Shown one piece after another: positions 1 through 8,285 of a DNA stretch of 64,000 bases. The stretch comes from Hymenobacter nitidus. Lineage in GTDB: Bacteria; Bacteroidota; Bacteroidia; Cytophagales; Hymenobacteraceae. The stretch spans positions 62,001-126,000 of the forward strand of contig NZ_JAJADQ010000005.1 of the NCBI RefSeq assembly GCF_020447315.1. The letters are read 5' to 3'. The position numbers and the translations under genes were made by a program. The notes beneath the pieces are model-generated. The model saw nothing but the letters and a program-made list of their open reading frames with translations, was not told the DNA's origin and searched no databases. Within the stretch, counting starts at the first letter, position 1. The number at the start of each line of letters is the position of its first letter.

Positions 1-882
1 CTTCAGATCCGGATACTCGAAGCGGAAGCCCGTGCTCAGCACTTTCGCGGCGCTAACCCGCTGCGAAGCCAGGATAATCTCGCTCATCTCGCCCAGGACC
101 AGCTTCAGACCAAAAGCCGGTACTTTGGGCAGCACCAGGGGCCGGTGCATCACCTCGGCCAGGGCTTCCGTAAACTCCTGGTTCGTCACCGGGTTCGGCG
201 CTACAGCATTGTATACGCCCTGCCACTGGGGCTCTTCCAGAGCCTGCATAAACAGGCGGCACAAGTCGTCCAGATGAATCCAGGACATGTACTGCCGGCC
301 CGAGCCCAGCGCGGCCCCCGCCATCAGCTTAATGGGCCGCGCCATGGGCGGCAAGGCACCACCCTGGGTGCTGAGCACGATACCGATGCGCACAATCACC
401 GTCCGGATGTCCATCTCCACTACGGGCTGCACGGCCAGTTCCCACTGGTGCGCTACGTCGGCCAAAAAGTCGTCGGCCGGGGCCGGGGGCGTCTCTTCGC
501 TCACGACCCGGTCGGCGCTGTCACCGTAGATGCCGATAGCCGACGCCGATAGAAACGTGCGCACGTGGTGGTGGCCTTTTGCCAGTTCCCGCACCAGCAG
601 GCCCGTGCCGCCCAGGCGGCTGGTCATGATGTCGCGCTTGCGCTCATCCGTCCATTTGCCCTCCGATACGCTGGAGCCCGCCAGATTGATGATATGGTCG
701 GCGTAGGGCACGGCAGCTTCGTCGATGGTGGCGTGCTGCGGGTCCCACCGAAAGCTACGGTAGCGGCTCTGGCTGGGCGTGCGGCTTAGCAAGGCCACTT
801 CGTAGCCCGCGTCAATGAGCATCTCTGCCAGGCGTGTTCCAATCAGGCCAGTGCCACCGGTAATGAGAACTTTCTGGGACAT
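1..882 (-). CDS. TIGR01777-family NAD(P)-dependent epimerase, 3' end outside window
   Basis: The reverse strand encodes a short-chain-dehydrogenase-like protein starting MSQKVLITGGTGLIGTRL at an ATG at 880-882. The glycine-rich GGTGLIG loop is the Rossmann NAD(P)-binding motif. Near the left edge the reading frame gives AAKVLSTGFRFEYPDL, which resembles the C-terminal signature of the TIGR01777 (YfcH/SulA-type) family. With 294 codons visible and a family length near 300, only the last few residues are missing. The substrate of this family is generally unknown. It is divergent from the hypothetical gene at 958 with a 75-bp gap. No frame damage is seen. Confidence 0.85.
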   Translation of the reverse strand, partial: MSQKVLITGGTGLIGTRLAEMLIDAGYEVALLSRTPSQSRYRSFRWDPQHATIDEAAVPYADHIINLAGSSVSEGKWTDERKRDIMTSRLGGTGLLVRELAKGHHHVRTFLSASAIGIYGDSADRVVSEETPPAPADDFLADVAHQWELAVQPVVEMDIRTVIVRIGIVLSTQGGALPPMARPIKLMAGAALGSGRQYMSWIHLDDLCRLFMQALEEPQWQGVYNAVAPNPVTNQEFTEALAEVMHRPLVLPKVPAFGLKLVLGEMSEIILASQRVSAAKVLSTGFRFEYPDLK

Positions 883-957
883 AATCGTGCAAGCCAAAAA
901 AACGGCTCAAAGTGGGTTTAATGCTGATTGCTACAGACTTTCTTCGTAAACTCAGAA

Positions 958-1368
958 ATGGAACCCGACGAGGAAAAGTGGGCACAAGAGTACGAAAAAA
1001 CGCTGACTGATCTGTTTGGCCCGCCCCAGAAACGACTCCGGCGCCAGCGGGGCTACCTGGGCAATCTGTGCGGCAAACATTCCGAGCCACTCATCCGGAA
1101 TATTCTGGCGGCCCTGGCCGAAATCGGCGACTTTGCTCCGGCTCGCGGGCTGCGGGAGGCCGGCGTGCTGACGGCTCCTCTCACCGACCTGTTGCGGCCT
1201 TACGACTATCCGTGGTTCCGTCTGACCAAAATTCGCTGGACAGGCGAGCTACTGGAAGTTGTTGCTTCGCACGGCATTCGTCGGGCCGGCGGGGAGCAGC
1301 AGTTTATCTTGCGGCAGACCAGCGTTGGACTTGAATTGCAGGAGCTGGGGTGGACGGCGGTGTACTGA
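958..1368 (+). CDS. Hypothetical protein, 136 aa
   Basis: An open frame beginning MEPDEEKWAQEYEKTL at ATG 958; a TTG at 928 would add ten residues but is a weaker choice. The N-terminus is acidic and charged, with no signal peptide or membrane segment. The middle (about residues 25-75) is basic and Leu/Ala-rich, and the end is hydrophobic. I do not recognise a family. It ends one base before the stop of folE on the opposite strand, so the two genes are tail to tail with no terminator between them. Codon use looks like that of its neighbours, so I think it is real. Confidence 0.6.
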   Translation: MEPDEEKWAQEYEKTLTDLFGPPQKRLRRQRGYLGNLCGKHSEPLIRNILAALAEIGDFAPARGLREAGVLTAPLTDLLRPYDYPWFRLTKIRWTGELLEVVASHGIRRAGGEQQFILRQTSVGLELQELGWTAVY

Positions 1369-1369
1369 G

Positions 1370-2047
1370 CTACTTGCCGATCTGGCGCAGAAACTCGGAG
1401 CGTAGCGCCTGGTCGTCTTTGAACACGCCGCCGTACTCAGCCGTCAGCGTGCTGCTGCCGGTGTCATTCACTCCCCGGCTCATCACGCACAGGTGGTCGG
1501 CTTCGATGAGTACGGCCACGTTTTCGGTGCGCAACGACTGTTTCAGCTCTTCGGCAATCTGGCGGGTGAGCCGCTCCTGCACCTGGGGGCGGCGGGCGTA
1601 GTACTGCACCACGCGGTTCAGCTTCGACAAACCAACCACATGCTCGCCGGGCAGGTAAGCCACGTGGGCCTTGCCCATAATCGGGACGAAGTGGTGCTCA
1701 CAGCAGGAAAAAACGGTGATGTCGCGCTCCACCAGCATCTGGTGGTAGCCATAGCGGTTCTCAAAGAGCTTCACGTCGGGCCGGTGCTTGGGGTCGAGGC
1801 CCCGAAACCATTCCTGCACGTACATCTTGGCCACGCGCCGGGGCGTGCCCTGCAGGCTGTCGTCGGTCAAGTCGAGGCCCAGCAGCAGCATGATTTCGTG
1901 GAAGTGCTCGGCAATGCCCGCAATTTTTTCTTCATCCGACAAGGCAAAGGCGTCCGGGCGAAGAGGGGTGCGCAGATCGGGCGACAGGTGAGAGTCGGCC
2001 GGTCCGTAGCTGTGCGCGGCTGCGGCCGCCGACACGGAATTATCCAT
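1370..2047 (-). CDS. folE: GTP cyclohydrolase I
   Basis: Converts GTP to 7,8-dihydroneopterin triphosphate, the first step of folate and other pterin synthesis, in the cytoplasm. The 225-aa product carries the family zinc site in FSCCEHHFVPI (Cys115-116, His118-119) and CVMSRGVNDTGS near the end, plus GLSKLNRVV. The frame is open further upstream, but ATG 2047 fits best: it overlaps the stop of the PTPS-like gene by 8 bp, suggesting translational coupling in a two-gene pterin operon. The first ~30 residues are a variable Ala-rich tail. No key residue appears to be missing. Confidence 0.95.
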   Translation of the reverse strand: MDNSVSAAAAAHSYGPADSHLSPDLRTPLRPDAFALSDEEKIAGIAEHFHEIMLLLGLDLTDDSLQGTPRRVAKMYVQEWFRGLDPKHRPDVKLFENRYGYHQMLVERDITVFSCCEHHFVPIMGKAHVAYLPGEHVVGLSKLNRVVQYYARRPQVQERLTRQIAEELKQSLRTENVAVLIEADHLCVMSRGVNDTGSSTLTAEYGGVFKDDQALRSEFLRQIGK

Positions 2048-2447
2048 GGTATTCAACAAAGTTGCGGTCAGTTTCATACAGGGTGACCGACAGGGCGAGC
2101 TGCGCCTCCACGTGAGCACGCAGCCGGTTCCAAATCACGACAGCAATATTCTCGGCCGTGGGGTTCAGGTGGCGAAAATCCTCGGTGTCAAGATTCAGGT
2201 TCCGGTGGTCAAAGGTATCCAGAATCTCGCGTTTGATCAGGTCGCTCAGACGCTTCAGATCATATACGTAGCCCGTCGCCGGGTCGATGGCCCCGGTGAG
2301 GCGCACCGTCAGCACGTAGTTATGTCCGTGGTAGTGAGGATTATTGCACTTTCCAAACACCTGTTCGTTGCGCTCATCGCTCCAGGCAGGGTTGTGCAGG
2401 CGGTGCGCCGCGTTGAAATGCTCGGTTCGGCAGACGGTTACATTCAT
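2040..2447 (-). CDS. 6-pyruvoyl-tetrahydropterin synthase / QueD-family protein
   Basis: A 135-aa T-fold protein acting on dihydroneopterin triphosphate. Zinc-binding histidines are visible at His15 (FNAAHRL) and His40/His42 (NPHYHGHNY), and the catalytic Cys34 lies in GKCNNP. The GKCNNP-x-x-HGHNY form resembles the eukaryotic 6-pyruvoyl-tetrahydropterin synthase as well as QueD, so the product could be 6-pyruvoyl-tetrahydropterin or 6-carboxy-tetrahydropterin. It lies directly upstream of folE and overlaps it by 8 bp. No queC, queE or sepiapterin reductase gene is in the window to decide the pathway. Confidence 0.88.
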   Translation of the reverse strand: MNVTVCRTEHFNAAHRLHNPAWSDERNEQVFGKCNNPHYHGHNYVLTVRLTGAIDPATGYVYDLKRLSDLIKREILDTFDHRNLNLDTEDFRHLNPTAENIAVVIWNRLRAHVEAQLALSVTLYETDRNFVEYHG

Positions 2448-2651
2448 AGTGCTTCTGAACCGGTAATAAGATCTTTTGTTTTGATTTCCAAATACATTAC
2501 GTGGCTTTTGTACAAAGTGACAGTTTTACTAAATCCCATTTTAAGTACATATGTTTTGAATTATGGTAATATTAGATAGTCACTATCCAATAAAATGAAT
2601 ATTCTGCAAAAAAAATCAAGGACGGGTATGTCAACATCAGGGTAGTCTGGT

Positions 2652-2659
2652 TAAATTTG
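2652..2659 (+). promoter_or_regulatory. Putative -7 promoter element TAAATTTG
   Basis: TAAATTTG matches the Bacteroidota -7 consensus TAnnTTTG about 75 bp upstream of the secreted-protein gene at 2734. The surrounding 2460-2730 stretch is AT-rich intergenic DNA. No convincing TTG sits exactly 19-20 bases upstream, so the call is tentative. Confidence 0.35.
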
Positions 2660-2733
2660 GTGAGTTGGACTTCTATCGCCGGAGCCATCCTCACCTTTTG
2701 TAACTTCTTTTTTTCTAACTACTTCATTTCACT

Positions 2734-3444
2734 ATGAAACCAGGCGTACTCCTCTCTCTGCTACTGATGCTTTTGCTATCGGTGACTGGCTACGCGCAGA
2801 AATCGCCCGTAGATGAAACAGACATGGCCATCAAGGGCATTCCCCGTAAAGGCCAGCGTGTTACCATCCAGCTCGACAGCAAGCGCGTAGATGACTCGTG
2901 GCAGAAAATGCTGAGCGAGAAATTCGGTGGCAAATTCAAATCCGACAAAGGTGTGTACACCATGGACGGCGTTGTTATCGAAGACATCTCCAAAACCCCG
3001 ATCCGCGTGATCAGCAAGGTAGATGCTACGCCTACCGGCACCACGGTGTGGTGGTCGATTGACCTGGGCAATGCTTACCTGAGCAAAGACGCTACCCCAG
3101 TACAGTGGAAATCGTCGGAGAAATACCTGAAGGATTTCGCCCGCATGCTGTACCGTGAAGACTTGGCCGTACAGGTTTCGGAAGCCGAAAAGGCGCTGGT
3201 TTCTTCGCAGAACAACCACATGGCCGTTATTAACAAAGCTGACGCCATCAAGAAGGACATCGAGAAGAACAAGCTGAAGAAGCAGGAAATCCAGCAGCAG
3301 CTGGCCCAGAACGCCGCTGAATTGCTCCAGTATAACAACCTGATTGACTCGAACCTGAAAGAGCAGGAGGCTGCCCGCGCCGACATTGTTAACATGCGCG
3401 TAGCGCTGGAAGCCGTGAAAGAGCGGATGAACAAGATTGAGTAG
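2734..3444 (+). CDS. Secreted coiled-coil protein of unknown function, 236 aa
   Basis: Starts with a clear Sec signal peptide (MKPGVLLSLLLMLLLSVTGYAQ, probable cleavage after about residue 21). A globular part (about residues 25-145) follows, then a long Lys/Glu/Gln-rich coiled coil from about residue 150 to the end with heptad-like AINKADAIKKDIEKNK and QQQLAQNAAELLQYN stretches. No enzymatic motif is seen and I cannot name the family. The product should be periplasmic or surface-exposed. It is monocistronic, with an AT-rich upstream region and a strong terminator 16 bases after its stop. Confidence 0.8.
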   Translation: MKPGVLLSLLLMLLLSVTGYAQKSPVDETDMAIKGIPRKGQRVTIQLDSKRVDDSWQKMLSEKFGGKFKSDKGVYTMDGVVIEDISKTPIRVISKVDATPTGTTVWWSIDLGNAYLSKDATPVQWKSSEKYLKDFARMLYREDLAVQVSEAEKALVSSQNNHMAVINKADAIKKDIEKNKLKKQEIQQQLAQNAAELLQYNNLIDSNLKEQEAARADIVNMRVALEAVKERMNKIE

Positions 3445-3460
3445 TTGAACTTACTACTAC

Positions 3461-3498
3461 AAAAAAAGCCCGGTCGAGCAATCGACCGGGCTTTTTTT
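3461..3498. terminator. Bidirectional intrinsic terminator
   Basis: A perfect 17-bp stem (AAAAAAAGCCCGGTCGA and its complement) around a GCAA loop, with A and T runs at the two ends. It lies between convergent genes (2734 forward, 3517 reverse) and can serve both. Confidence 0.9.
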
Positions 3499-3516
3499 AT
3501 GACCTCACGAAGCGAA

Positions 3517-4107
3517 CTACTTCATGGCCAGATGTACCTGCTTGTCGGCGGCCAGCTCGTCTTTCCAGCCTACCAGCCGCACTTCCCCAAGGCGGCCCTG
3601 GTGCTGAAACCACTGGCCCACCATGTCGCGGGCACTGGGGTACTGCCTAGTGAGCGACTTCCAGGATGTGACGCCCGGTAAGATCTGCTGGCTGGGGCGG
3701 GCCGGCACCGCCACGATAACCTGCTGCAGCGTGCCGTTGTCGTCGAGCGTGAGTACCGCTACGGGCAGTATCTCCACTACAGTGCCCTGAGTCTGGGTTT
3801 CGGCCAGTACCAGGGCCTGAAGCGGAGCACCGGTTGCCTCGCTGCGCGTACCGGGAATAAAGCCCTGGTTGCCGGGGCAGGGCAGGAACTCCACGATGTG
3901 GTCGAGGCCGGCGCGGCGTACCGGCAGGAAGGCTTTCTGGCCGGGGTCGTAGCGCTGGGCATGGTTAGTACCGGCGGGCACTTCCACCACCATTTGCAGC
4001 AGCTTGCGCTCGGGCGAAAAGGTAGGCAGGTGGGCATAGTCAGTCTGACAACTGCTCAGGCCCACACTGCACAGGCTTATCGTTACTATCCCGAGGGCAA
4101 ACCGCAT
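3517..4107 (-). CDS. Inorganic-pyrophosphatase-like lipoprotein, probably catalytically inactive
   Basis: ATG 4107 gives a 196-aa protein with a lipoprotein signal ending LSSC (Cys20), so it should be a periplasmic or outer-membrane lipoprotein. Residues ~35-140 follow the soluble family I pyrophosphatase pattern: VVEVPAG, CPGNQGFIPGT (family: YPGNYGFIPGT), GAPLQALVLAE (family: GDPLDVLVL) and IVAVPA. The metal-binding aspartates of the DxxPxD loop are replaced by Ala and Gln, and the later Asp-Lys cluster also looks lost. I infer a non-catalytic relative, which is unusual because true enzymes are cytoplasmic. It lies 9 bp downstream of the M1 peptidase gene, likely in the same operon. Confidence 0.7.
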   Translation of the reverse strand: MRFALGIVTISLCSVGLSSCQTDYAHLPTFSPERKLLQMVVEVPAGTNHAQRYDPGQKAFLPVRRAGLDHIVEFLPCPGNQGFIPGTRSEATGAPLQALVLAETQTQGTVVEILPVAVLTLDDNGTLQQVIVAVPARPSQQILPGVTSWKSLTRQYPSARDMVGQWFQHQGRLGEVRLVGWKDELAADKQVHLAMK

Positions 4108-4116
4108 AGGCAAGAA

Positions 4117-7089
4117 TTACTGGGCTAACAGCTGATTGATCTGGCGGAACGGGTTGGCTTGCTCCAGGCGCAGCACAAACCGAATCCGGTCGGTGAAGTC
4201 TTTGCGGCTGCTGGGTAGGCCATTTTCGAACTGTGAGCCGACTACCGGCACGTACAGCTGAAATATATCCGGAATGATGGGTACTACCAAGCCCGCATCG
4301 TAGAACAGACGCTGGCCTTTGGTGCGTCCTTCCAGCTGGAACCGCTCGTCGGTAGCGCCCAGGTCGGCAAATACGGCCAGACGCGTCACGGGCAGATCGG
4401 CCTGCAGATTCAGGGTACTGAGCCACTTCTGGCTATACACTGGCAGGAAGGCCTTGAAAGCCCCGTCGCGGTCATCGGTCTGGTGCTCCTGGGCCGTAAA
4501 GGTGTGCGAGATTTGCTGCCGGTCGAGAAAGGCCGTCTGGCGGCGGTAGTCGGGGCTGCCGCTCAGGCCCATCACGAAGTCGGAGGAGCTGTCGAGGAAA
4601 CGGCCGCCGAACAGGCGCAGGGCTACCTTTTTCTTGGGCGAGTAGTAGCGCTGGTACGTGGCTTCCGCGCGCAGCAGCAGGGCATTAGTGGAGTTGGTTT
4701 CCTGCGAAATGGTGGAGGTTAGCTGGTTTAGCTCGACGTGGGCGCCCCACTTCTGCAGGGCATTGCCGCCAGCTACCAGGTACTCCCCGGTCTGAATGCT
4801 GGTCGTCTCGTTGCCGCGGTCCTGGTCTTTCACGGCTGTGTTGGCCAAACGAATCGTGTGCTGCGGGCCGTTGTAAGCCGACTTAGGCAGCGTAAAGGCA
4901 ATGCTGGGCTCGACTTTCACGTACCGCTCGAAGCGCTGCACCGTAATGCCCGTGACGATCTGGCGGATTAAGGCCGAGTTGGGCAGTACGCTCAGGTTCA
5001 CGTTGGCAATACCGTTCAGCTCGTTGCGGTTGATGCTGTACATGGGCATCACCAGGTAATTCAGGCTCTTACTCGTGACTGGGCTGTTGTAGAAGGCAGC
5101 GCCAAACATGAACTTGTCGGAAGTGTTGGCCCCCACCACCGGAAACCAGTTGAGCGTGGCTTTGTCCCACCGCTCGATGCTGGCCAGGGGCTTGATCCGG
5201 ATGGGCTCGAAGCGGCGGAAAGAACCGGTAAGCTTCATCCGGTCGTCGCGGCGGTTGAGCTGGGGTGTCAGGTAGCCCGCATCCACGACCACGGCAGCCA
5301 CGCCTTCCCGGCGGAAGTTGAGCTGGGTTTCGTCCTGCTCGTCTTCGGTGCCAATAAGCGTGGTCCACTGCGTTTCCAGAATCTTGCCCTGGGCATCAAC
5401 GGTGCTCACCGGCACGGCAAACGGAGCCGGCGAGTCGTTGCGCACCAGCACCTTCACCTGCGAATCGCTCAGCTGCATATCCGAGAGGGCCGCATCGTAG
5501 TGGTGGGTGTTCAGCAGCATATCCTTGAAAAACCAGTCGAGCTGCTGGCCCGTGGAAGCCTCAAACACGGCCTGCATGTCCTCGGGGTAGGGGTGCCGGA
5601 ACTGCCACTGGTCGTAGTAAGCGTGCATGGCTTTGTCGAAGCTTTCCTGCCCCAGGTAGCCGGCCAAGTATTTAAGCAACGCGGCCGTTTTCATGTAGAC
5701 CACGATACCGTAGTTGAGCTTGCCATATTTATCGGCCCGCAGGCCCCCCACGGGCTGGTCGAGGCCGCGGCTGGCTTCGGCCTGGTACGGCACCTGGTTC
5801 AGAGCCGCCGCGGGCAGATCTTCCAAGCCCAGCTTGGCGGCTATTTTCTGCGACTTCAGCAAGCCGCTGAACTGGCCCGCCTGCGGGTCGTTGCGCTCGG
5901 CTATGCGGGCTTCGATGTAGGAGTTCACCCCTTCATCCATCCAGGCGTGGTCCCGCTCGTTGGAACCCAGAATGCCGTAGAACCAGTTGTGGCCTACTTC
6001 GTGAATAATAGCCGAGGGCATCGTCACGGTCACCATCGGGTATTCCATGCCCGAGCCGGCACTCAGCGCCCCATCGACGGCCGTGGCCGAGGCATACGGG
6101 TATTCGCCTACCCACTGGGAGTAATACGTCAGCGCGTCATTGAGGTCCTGCAGGCCCTTGATCCACTTCGGGGCATCCGCGTTGGTAAAGAGCACCCAGG
6201 ACGTCACCTGGCGCCCCGAGGGTAGCGTCACGCCACCCTTGAGCACGTTGAAGCGCTTGTCGGCAAACCAGGCGAAGTCGTGTACCCGGTCCTGCACGTA
6301 GCGCAAGGTTTTGGTTTCGGCGGAAGAGGCCGGGAAGGACAGGTCCTTGCCAAACTCGTCCTGCGTTTTCTTCTGGGCCGTAGCTTCTGCTAGCTTATCA
6401 AGCCGCAGCTGCTCATCGGGGTTTTGCAGTACGCCGGTAGCGCCCACAGTGTAGTTGGCGGGCAACGTGATGCGCACGTCAAAAGCCCCGAACTCGGAGT
6501 AGAACTCGCCCTGGTCGAGGTAAGGCATCTGGTGCCAGCCTTTGCGGTCGTACACGGCCGGCTTGGGGTACCATTGCGTTATCTGGTACGACTGCTCGAC
6601 GTGGCCGAAGCGGGAGAAGGACTTGGGAATCTTGACGTGGAAGGGCGTCGAAATGGTGGCCTTGGCCCCGGGAGCCAGGGGCTGGGGCAGAATCAGCTTG
6701 GCCATATCCGGGTTTTCCGGGTCGTAGGCCAGCTGGGCACTTTGCCCGTTCACCTTGAAGTCGAGCTGGTCGATGTAGCCCCGCTCGGCCGCTTTGGCAA
6801 ACTCAAACTTGCGGCTGCCGTTGCGCAGCTGCTGTTGGGCAAAGGCCGAGCGGTTGTCCTTGTAGGCGTTGGGCCAGAGGTGGAACCAGATAAAGGTGAG
6901 CTGGTCGGGCGAGTTGTTGGTGTACTGCAGCTCCTCGGTGCCCTTGAGCTCGTGTTGCTTGTCGTCGAGCGTAACGTCGATAGAATAGTTGACTTCCTGC
7001 TGCCAGTAGCCTTTGGGAGCCGGACTTTGCTGGGCAAACGTCAGGTAGGGCAGGGCAAGCAGGACAGCGCCGGCAAATACTTTTTTCAT
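4117..7089 (-). CDS. M1-family zinc metallopeptidase with C-terminal barrel-like region
   Basis: A 990-aa secreted protein; ATG 7089 gives a clean signal peptide (MKKVFAGAVLLALPYLTFAQ). The N-terminal ~600 residues are an M1 (gluzincin) aminopeptidase: substrate-binding GSGMEYP at ~345, zinc motif HEVGHNW at ~363 and third ligand Glu at ~386 in WMDEGVNSY, the usual HExxH-x18-E layout. From about residue 640 onward the sequence changes to alternating aromatic and polar strands (RFVLRLEQANPF at the end) resembling an outer-membrane or surface-antigen barrel. I infer an exported peptidase anchored at the outer membrane. First gene of a probable two-gene unit with the pyrophosphatase-like lipoprotein. 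Confidence 0.88.
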   Translation of the reverse strand: MKKVFAGAVLLALPYLTFAQQSPAPKGYWQQEVNYSIDVTLDDKQHELKGTEELQYTNNSPDQLTFIWFHLWPNAYKDNRSAFAQQQLRNGSRKFEFAKAAERGYIDQLDFKVNGQSAQLAYDPENPDMAKLILPQPLAPGAKATISTPFHVKIPKSFSRFGHVEQSYQITQWYPKPAVYDRKGWHQMPYLDQGEFYSEFGAFDVRITLPANYTVGATGVLQNPDEQLRLDKLAEATAQKKTQDEFGKDLSFPASSAETKTLRYVQDRVHDFAWFADKRFNVLKGGVTLPSGRQVTSWVLFTNADAPKWIKGLQDLNDALTYYSQWVGEYPYASATAVDGALSAGSGMEYPMVTVTMPSAIIHEVGHNWFYGILGSNERDHAWMDEGVNSYIEARIAERNDPQAGQFSGLLKSQKIAAKLGLEDLPAAALNQVPYQAEASRGLDQPVGGLRADKYGKLNYGIVVYMKTAALLKYLAGYLGQESFDKAMHAYYDQWQFRHPYPEDMQAVFEASTGQQLDWFFKDMLLNTHHYDAALSDMQLSDSQVKVLVRNDSPAPFAVPVSTVDAQGKILETQWTTLIGTEDEQDETQLNFRREGVAAVVVDAGYLTPQLNRRDDRMKLTGSFRRFEPIRIKPLASIERWDKATLNWFPVVGANTSDKFMFGAAFYNSPVTSKSLNYLVMPMYSINRNELNGIANVNLSVLPNSALIRQIVTGITVQRFERYVKVEPSIAFTLPKSAYNGPQHTIRLANTAVKDQDRGNETTSIQTGEYLVAGGNALQKWGAHVELNQLTSTISQETNSTNALLLRAEATYQRYYSPKKKVALRLFGGRFLDSSSDFVMGLSGSPDYRRQTAFLDRQQISHTFTAQEHQTDDRDGAFKAFLPVYSQKWLSTLNLQADLPVTRLAVFADLGATDERFQLEGRTKGQRLFYDAGLVVPIIPDIFQLYVPVVGSQFENGLPSSRKDFTDRIRFVLRLEQANPFRQINQLLAQ

Positions 7090-7235
7090 GAAGAGGGAAC
7101 AGGGTAGAGAGGAATCGGTAGCGAAAGTACGTTTTCGGGGCCGGAAAAGCTGCGCCCCGGATAACCCCACCGACGCAAGCCCGTTTAGACAGTCAAAGTA
7201 CCGCGACATCCTTACCGCCAAAACCCCCGAATACC

Positions 7236-7640
7236 ATGGAAAAGAAAGAAGTGCAACACCAGGTCCACTTAGATGCCGCCACGACGATGCTCACCGGCAA
7301 CCTGCAGGAAGTAGCCTCCCACGCCGGCTTCGACAACGTGCTGCAACGCTGGATTCAGGATTTGAAAGATGTGAACAACCCCGAATTGCACCAGCTCATT
7401 GTGGATATGCAGGAGCTGAAAGCCCATTTCGGTTCGGGCACCTACGATAAGAACGTCATCGGCCGCCTGCTGGGCCGCCTGGGTGAAAATACCGTGAAGG
7501 CCGCCGTGTTTGCCGATGGCAATACCAAGCCCCGCGTCGAGCAGTTGGGCGAGGCCCTGCTGGCCGCCGCCAAGCAAGTGCAGCATCCCGAAACTACCAC
7601 CGAGCAGGATTTGCAGAACAGCAACCAGCAGTCCAGCTAA
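7236..7640 (+). CDS. Hypothetical cytoplasmic protein, 134 aa
   Basis: Begins MEKKEVQHQVHLDAATTML at ATG 7236, divergent from the M1 peptidase gene. The sequence is mostly helical, Leu/Gln/Glu-rich (LHQLIVDMQELKAHF, VIGRLLGRLGENT), without signal or membrane segment, and ends in a polar Gln/Asn/Ser tail. No catalytic motif is seen and I do not recognise the family. Codon use is like the neighbours. A shared terminator separates it from rplS on the opposite strand. Confidence 0.7.
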   Translation: MEKKEVQHQVHLDAATTMLTGNLQEVASHAGFDNVLQRWIQDLKDVNNPELHQLIVDMQELKAHFGSGTYDKNVIGRLLGRLGENTVKAAVFADGNTKPRVEQLGEALLAAAKQVQHPETTTEQDLQNSNQQSS

Positions 7641-7671
7641 GCCCTGAGTTTCTGCTATAGCGCAAACGCAA

Positions 7672-7703
7672 AAAAGCCGGCTCCCGTAAGAGGGCCGGCT
7701 TTT
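7672..7703. terminator. Bidirectional intrinsic terminator
   Basis: AAAAGCCGGC and its complement form a 10-bp stem with flanking A/T runs between the convergent 134-aa gene and rplS. It is the likely end of the rpsP-rimM-trmD-rplS transcript. Confidence 0.8.
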
Positions 7704-7727
7704 GTACTTCTACAGAGAAATCGGGGA

Positions 7728-8084
7728 TTAACCGCGACGCTCTTTGATCTTGGCAGCTTTGCCCGACAGACCACGCAGGTAAAACAGACGAGCGCGACGT
7801 ACTTTACCGCGACGCACCAGCTCGATCTTGTCGATGTTGGGCGACAGCAAAGGGAAAATACGCTCGGTACCAATCTGGTTCGAGATTTTACGCACGGTAA
7901 ACGTCTCGCCGTTGGTGCTGGCGTTTTTGCGCTGGATAACTACACCCTGGAACTGCTGAATGCGCTCCTTGTTGCCCTCGCGAATTTTCACGTGGACGTT
8001 AACGGTGTCGCCGGCGGCGAAAACAGGGAAGCTGGCGCGGCGCTCCTGGGACTCCTGCTGGATAAAATCGAGTAATACGCTCAT
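7728..8084 (-). CDS. rplS: 50S ribosomal protein bL19
   Basis: 118 aa, the usual bL19 length. Recognisable family stretches include [44 protein letters not shown] and [10 protein letters not shown], ending in the basic [19 protein letters not shown] tail. bL19 sits at the 30S-50S interface. It is the last gene of the conserved rpsP-rimM-trmD-rplS order. The 188-bp gap from trmD holds its own promoter-like sequence, so it is probably transcribed both with the cluster and alone. Confidence 0.97.
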   Translation of the reverse strand: MSVLLDFIQQESQERRASFPVFAAGDTVNVHVKIREGNKERIQQFQGVVIQRKNASTNGETFTVRKISNQIGTERIFPLLSPNIDKIELVRRGKVRRARLFYLRGLSGKAAKIKERRG

Positions 8085-8145
8085 GGCTGGAAAAACTTGA
8101 AAAAAGGACGGCGCCGCCGCCCAAGGGGTTTCGCTTAAAGAGGCG

Positions 8146-8176
8146 CAAATATAGCGCTCTGTTTTGATGATTACAA
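8146..8176 (-). promoter_or_regulatory. Putative rplS promoter (TTG-N20-TATATTTG)
   Basis: On the minus strand, TTG (8176-8174), a 20-base spacer and TATATTTG (8153-8146) match the Bacteroidota promoter TTG-N19/20-TAnnTTTG. Transcription would start near 8139, giving a leader of about 55 bases before rplS. Confidence 0.6.
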
Positions 8177-8285
8177 CTGTAGTTGAATGTGGATGAATGT
8201 GAATGATGTGGTTAATGTGAAAAATGGGGCCTTATACCCTTAATTCTCACATTTGTCACATTTTCAAATTCCTCACATTTCCGAG
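8161..8285. repeat. AATGTGA-type short direct and inverted repeats
   Basis: Between trmD and rplS, AATGTGA-like units occur several times in direct orientation (about 8185-8220), followed by TCACATT units in inverted orientation (about 8247-8281). The two arms could pair into a weak AT-rich hairpin. Similar AATGTG units occur upstream of rpsP (about 10297-10340). Confidence 0.5.
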
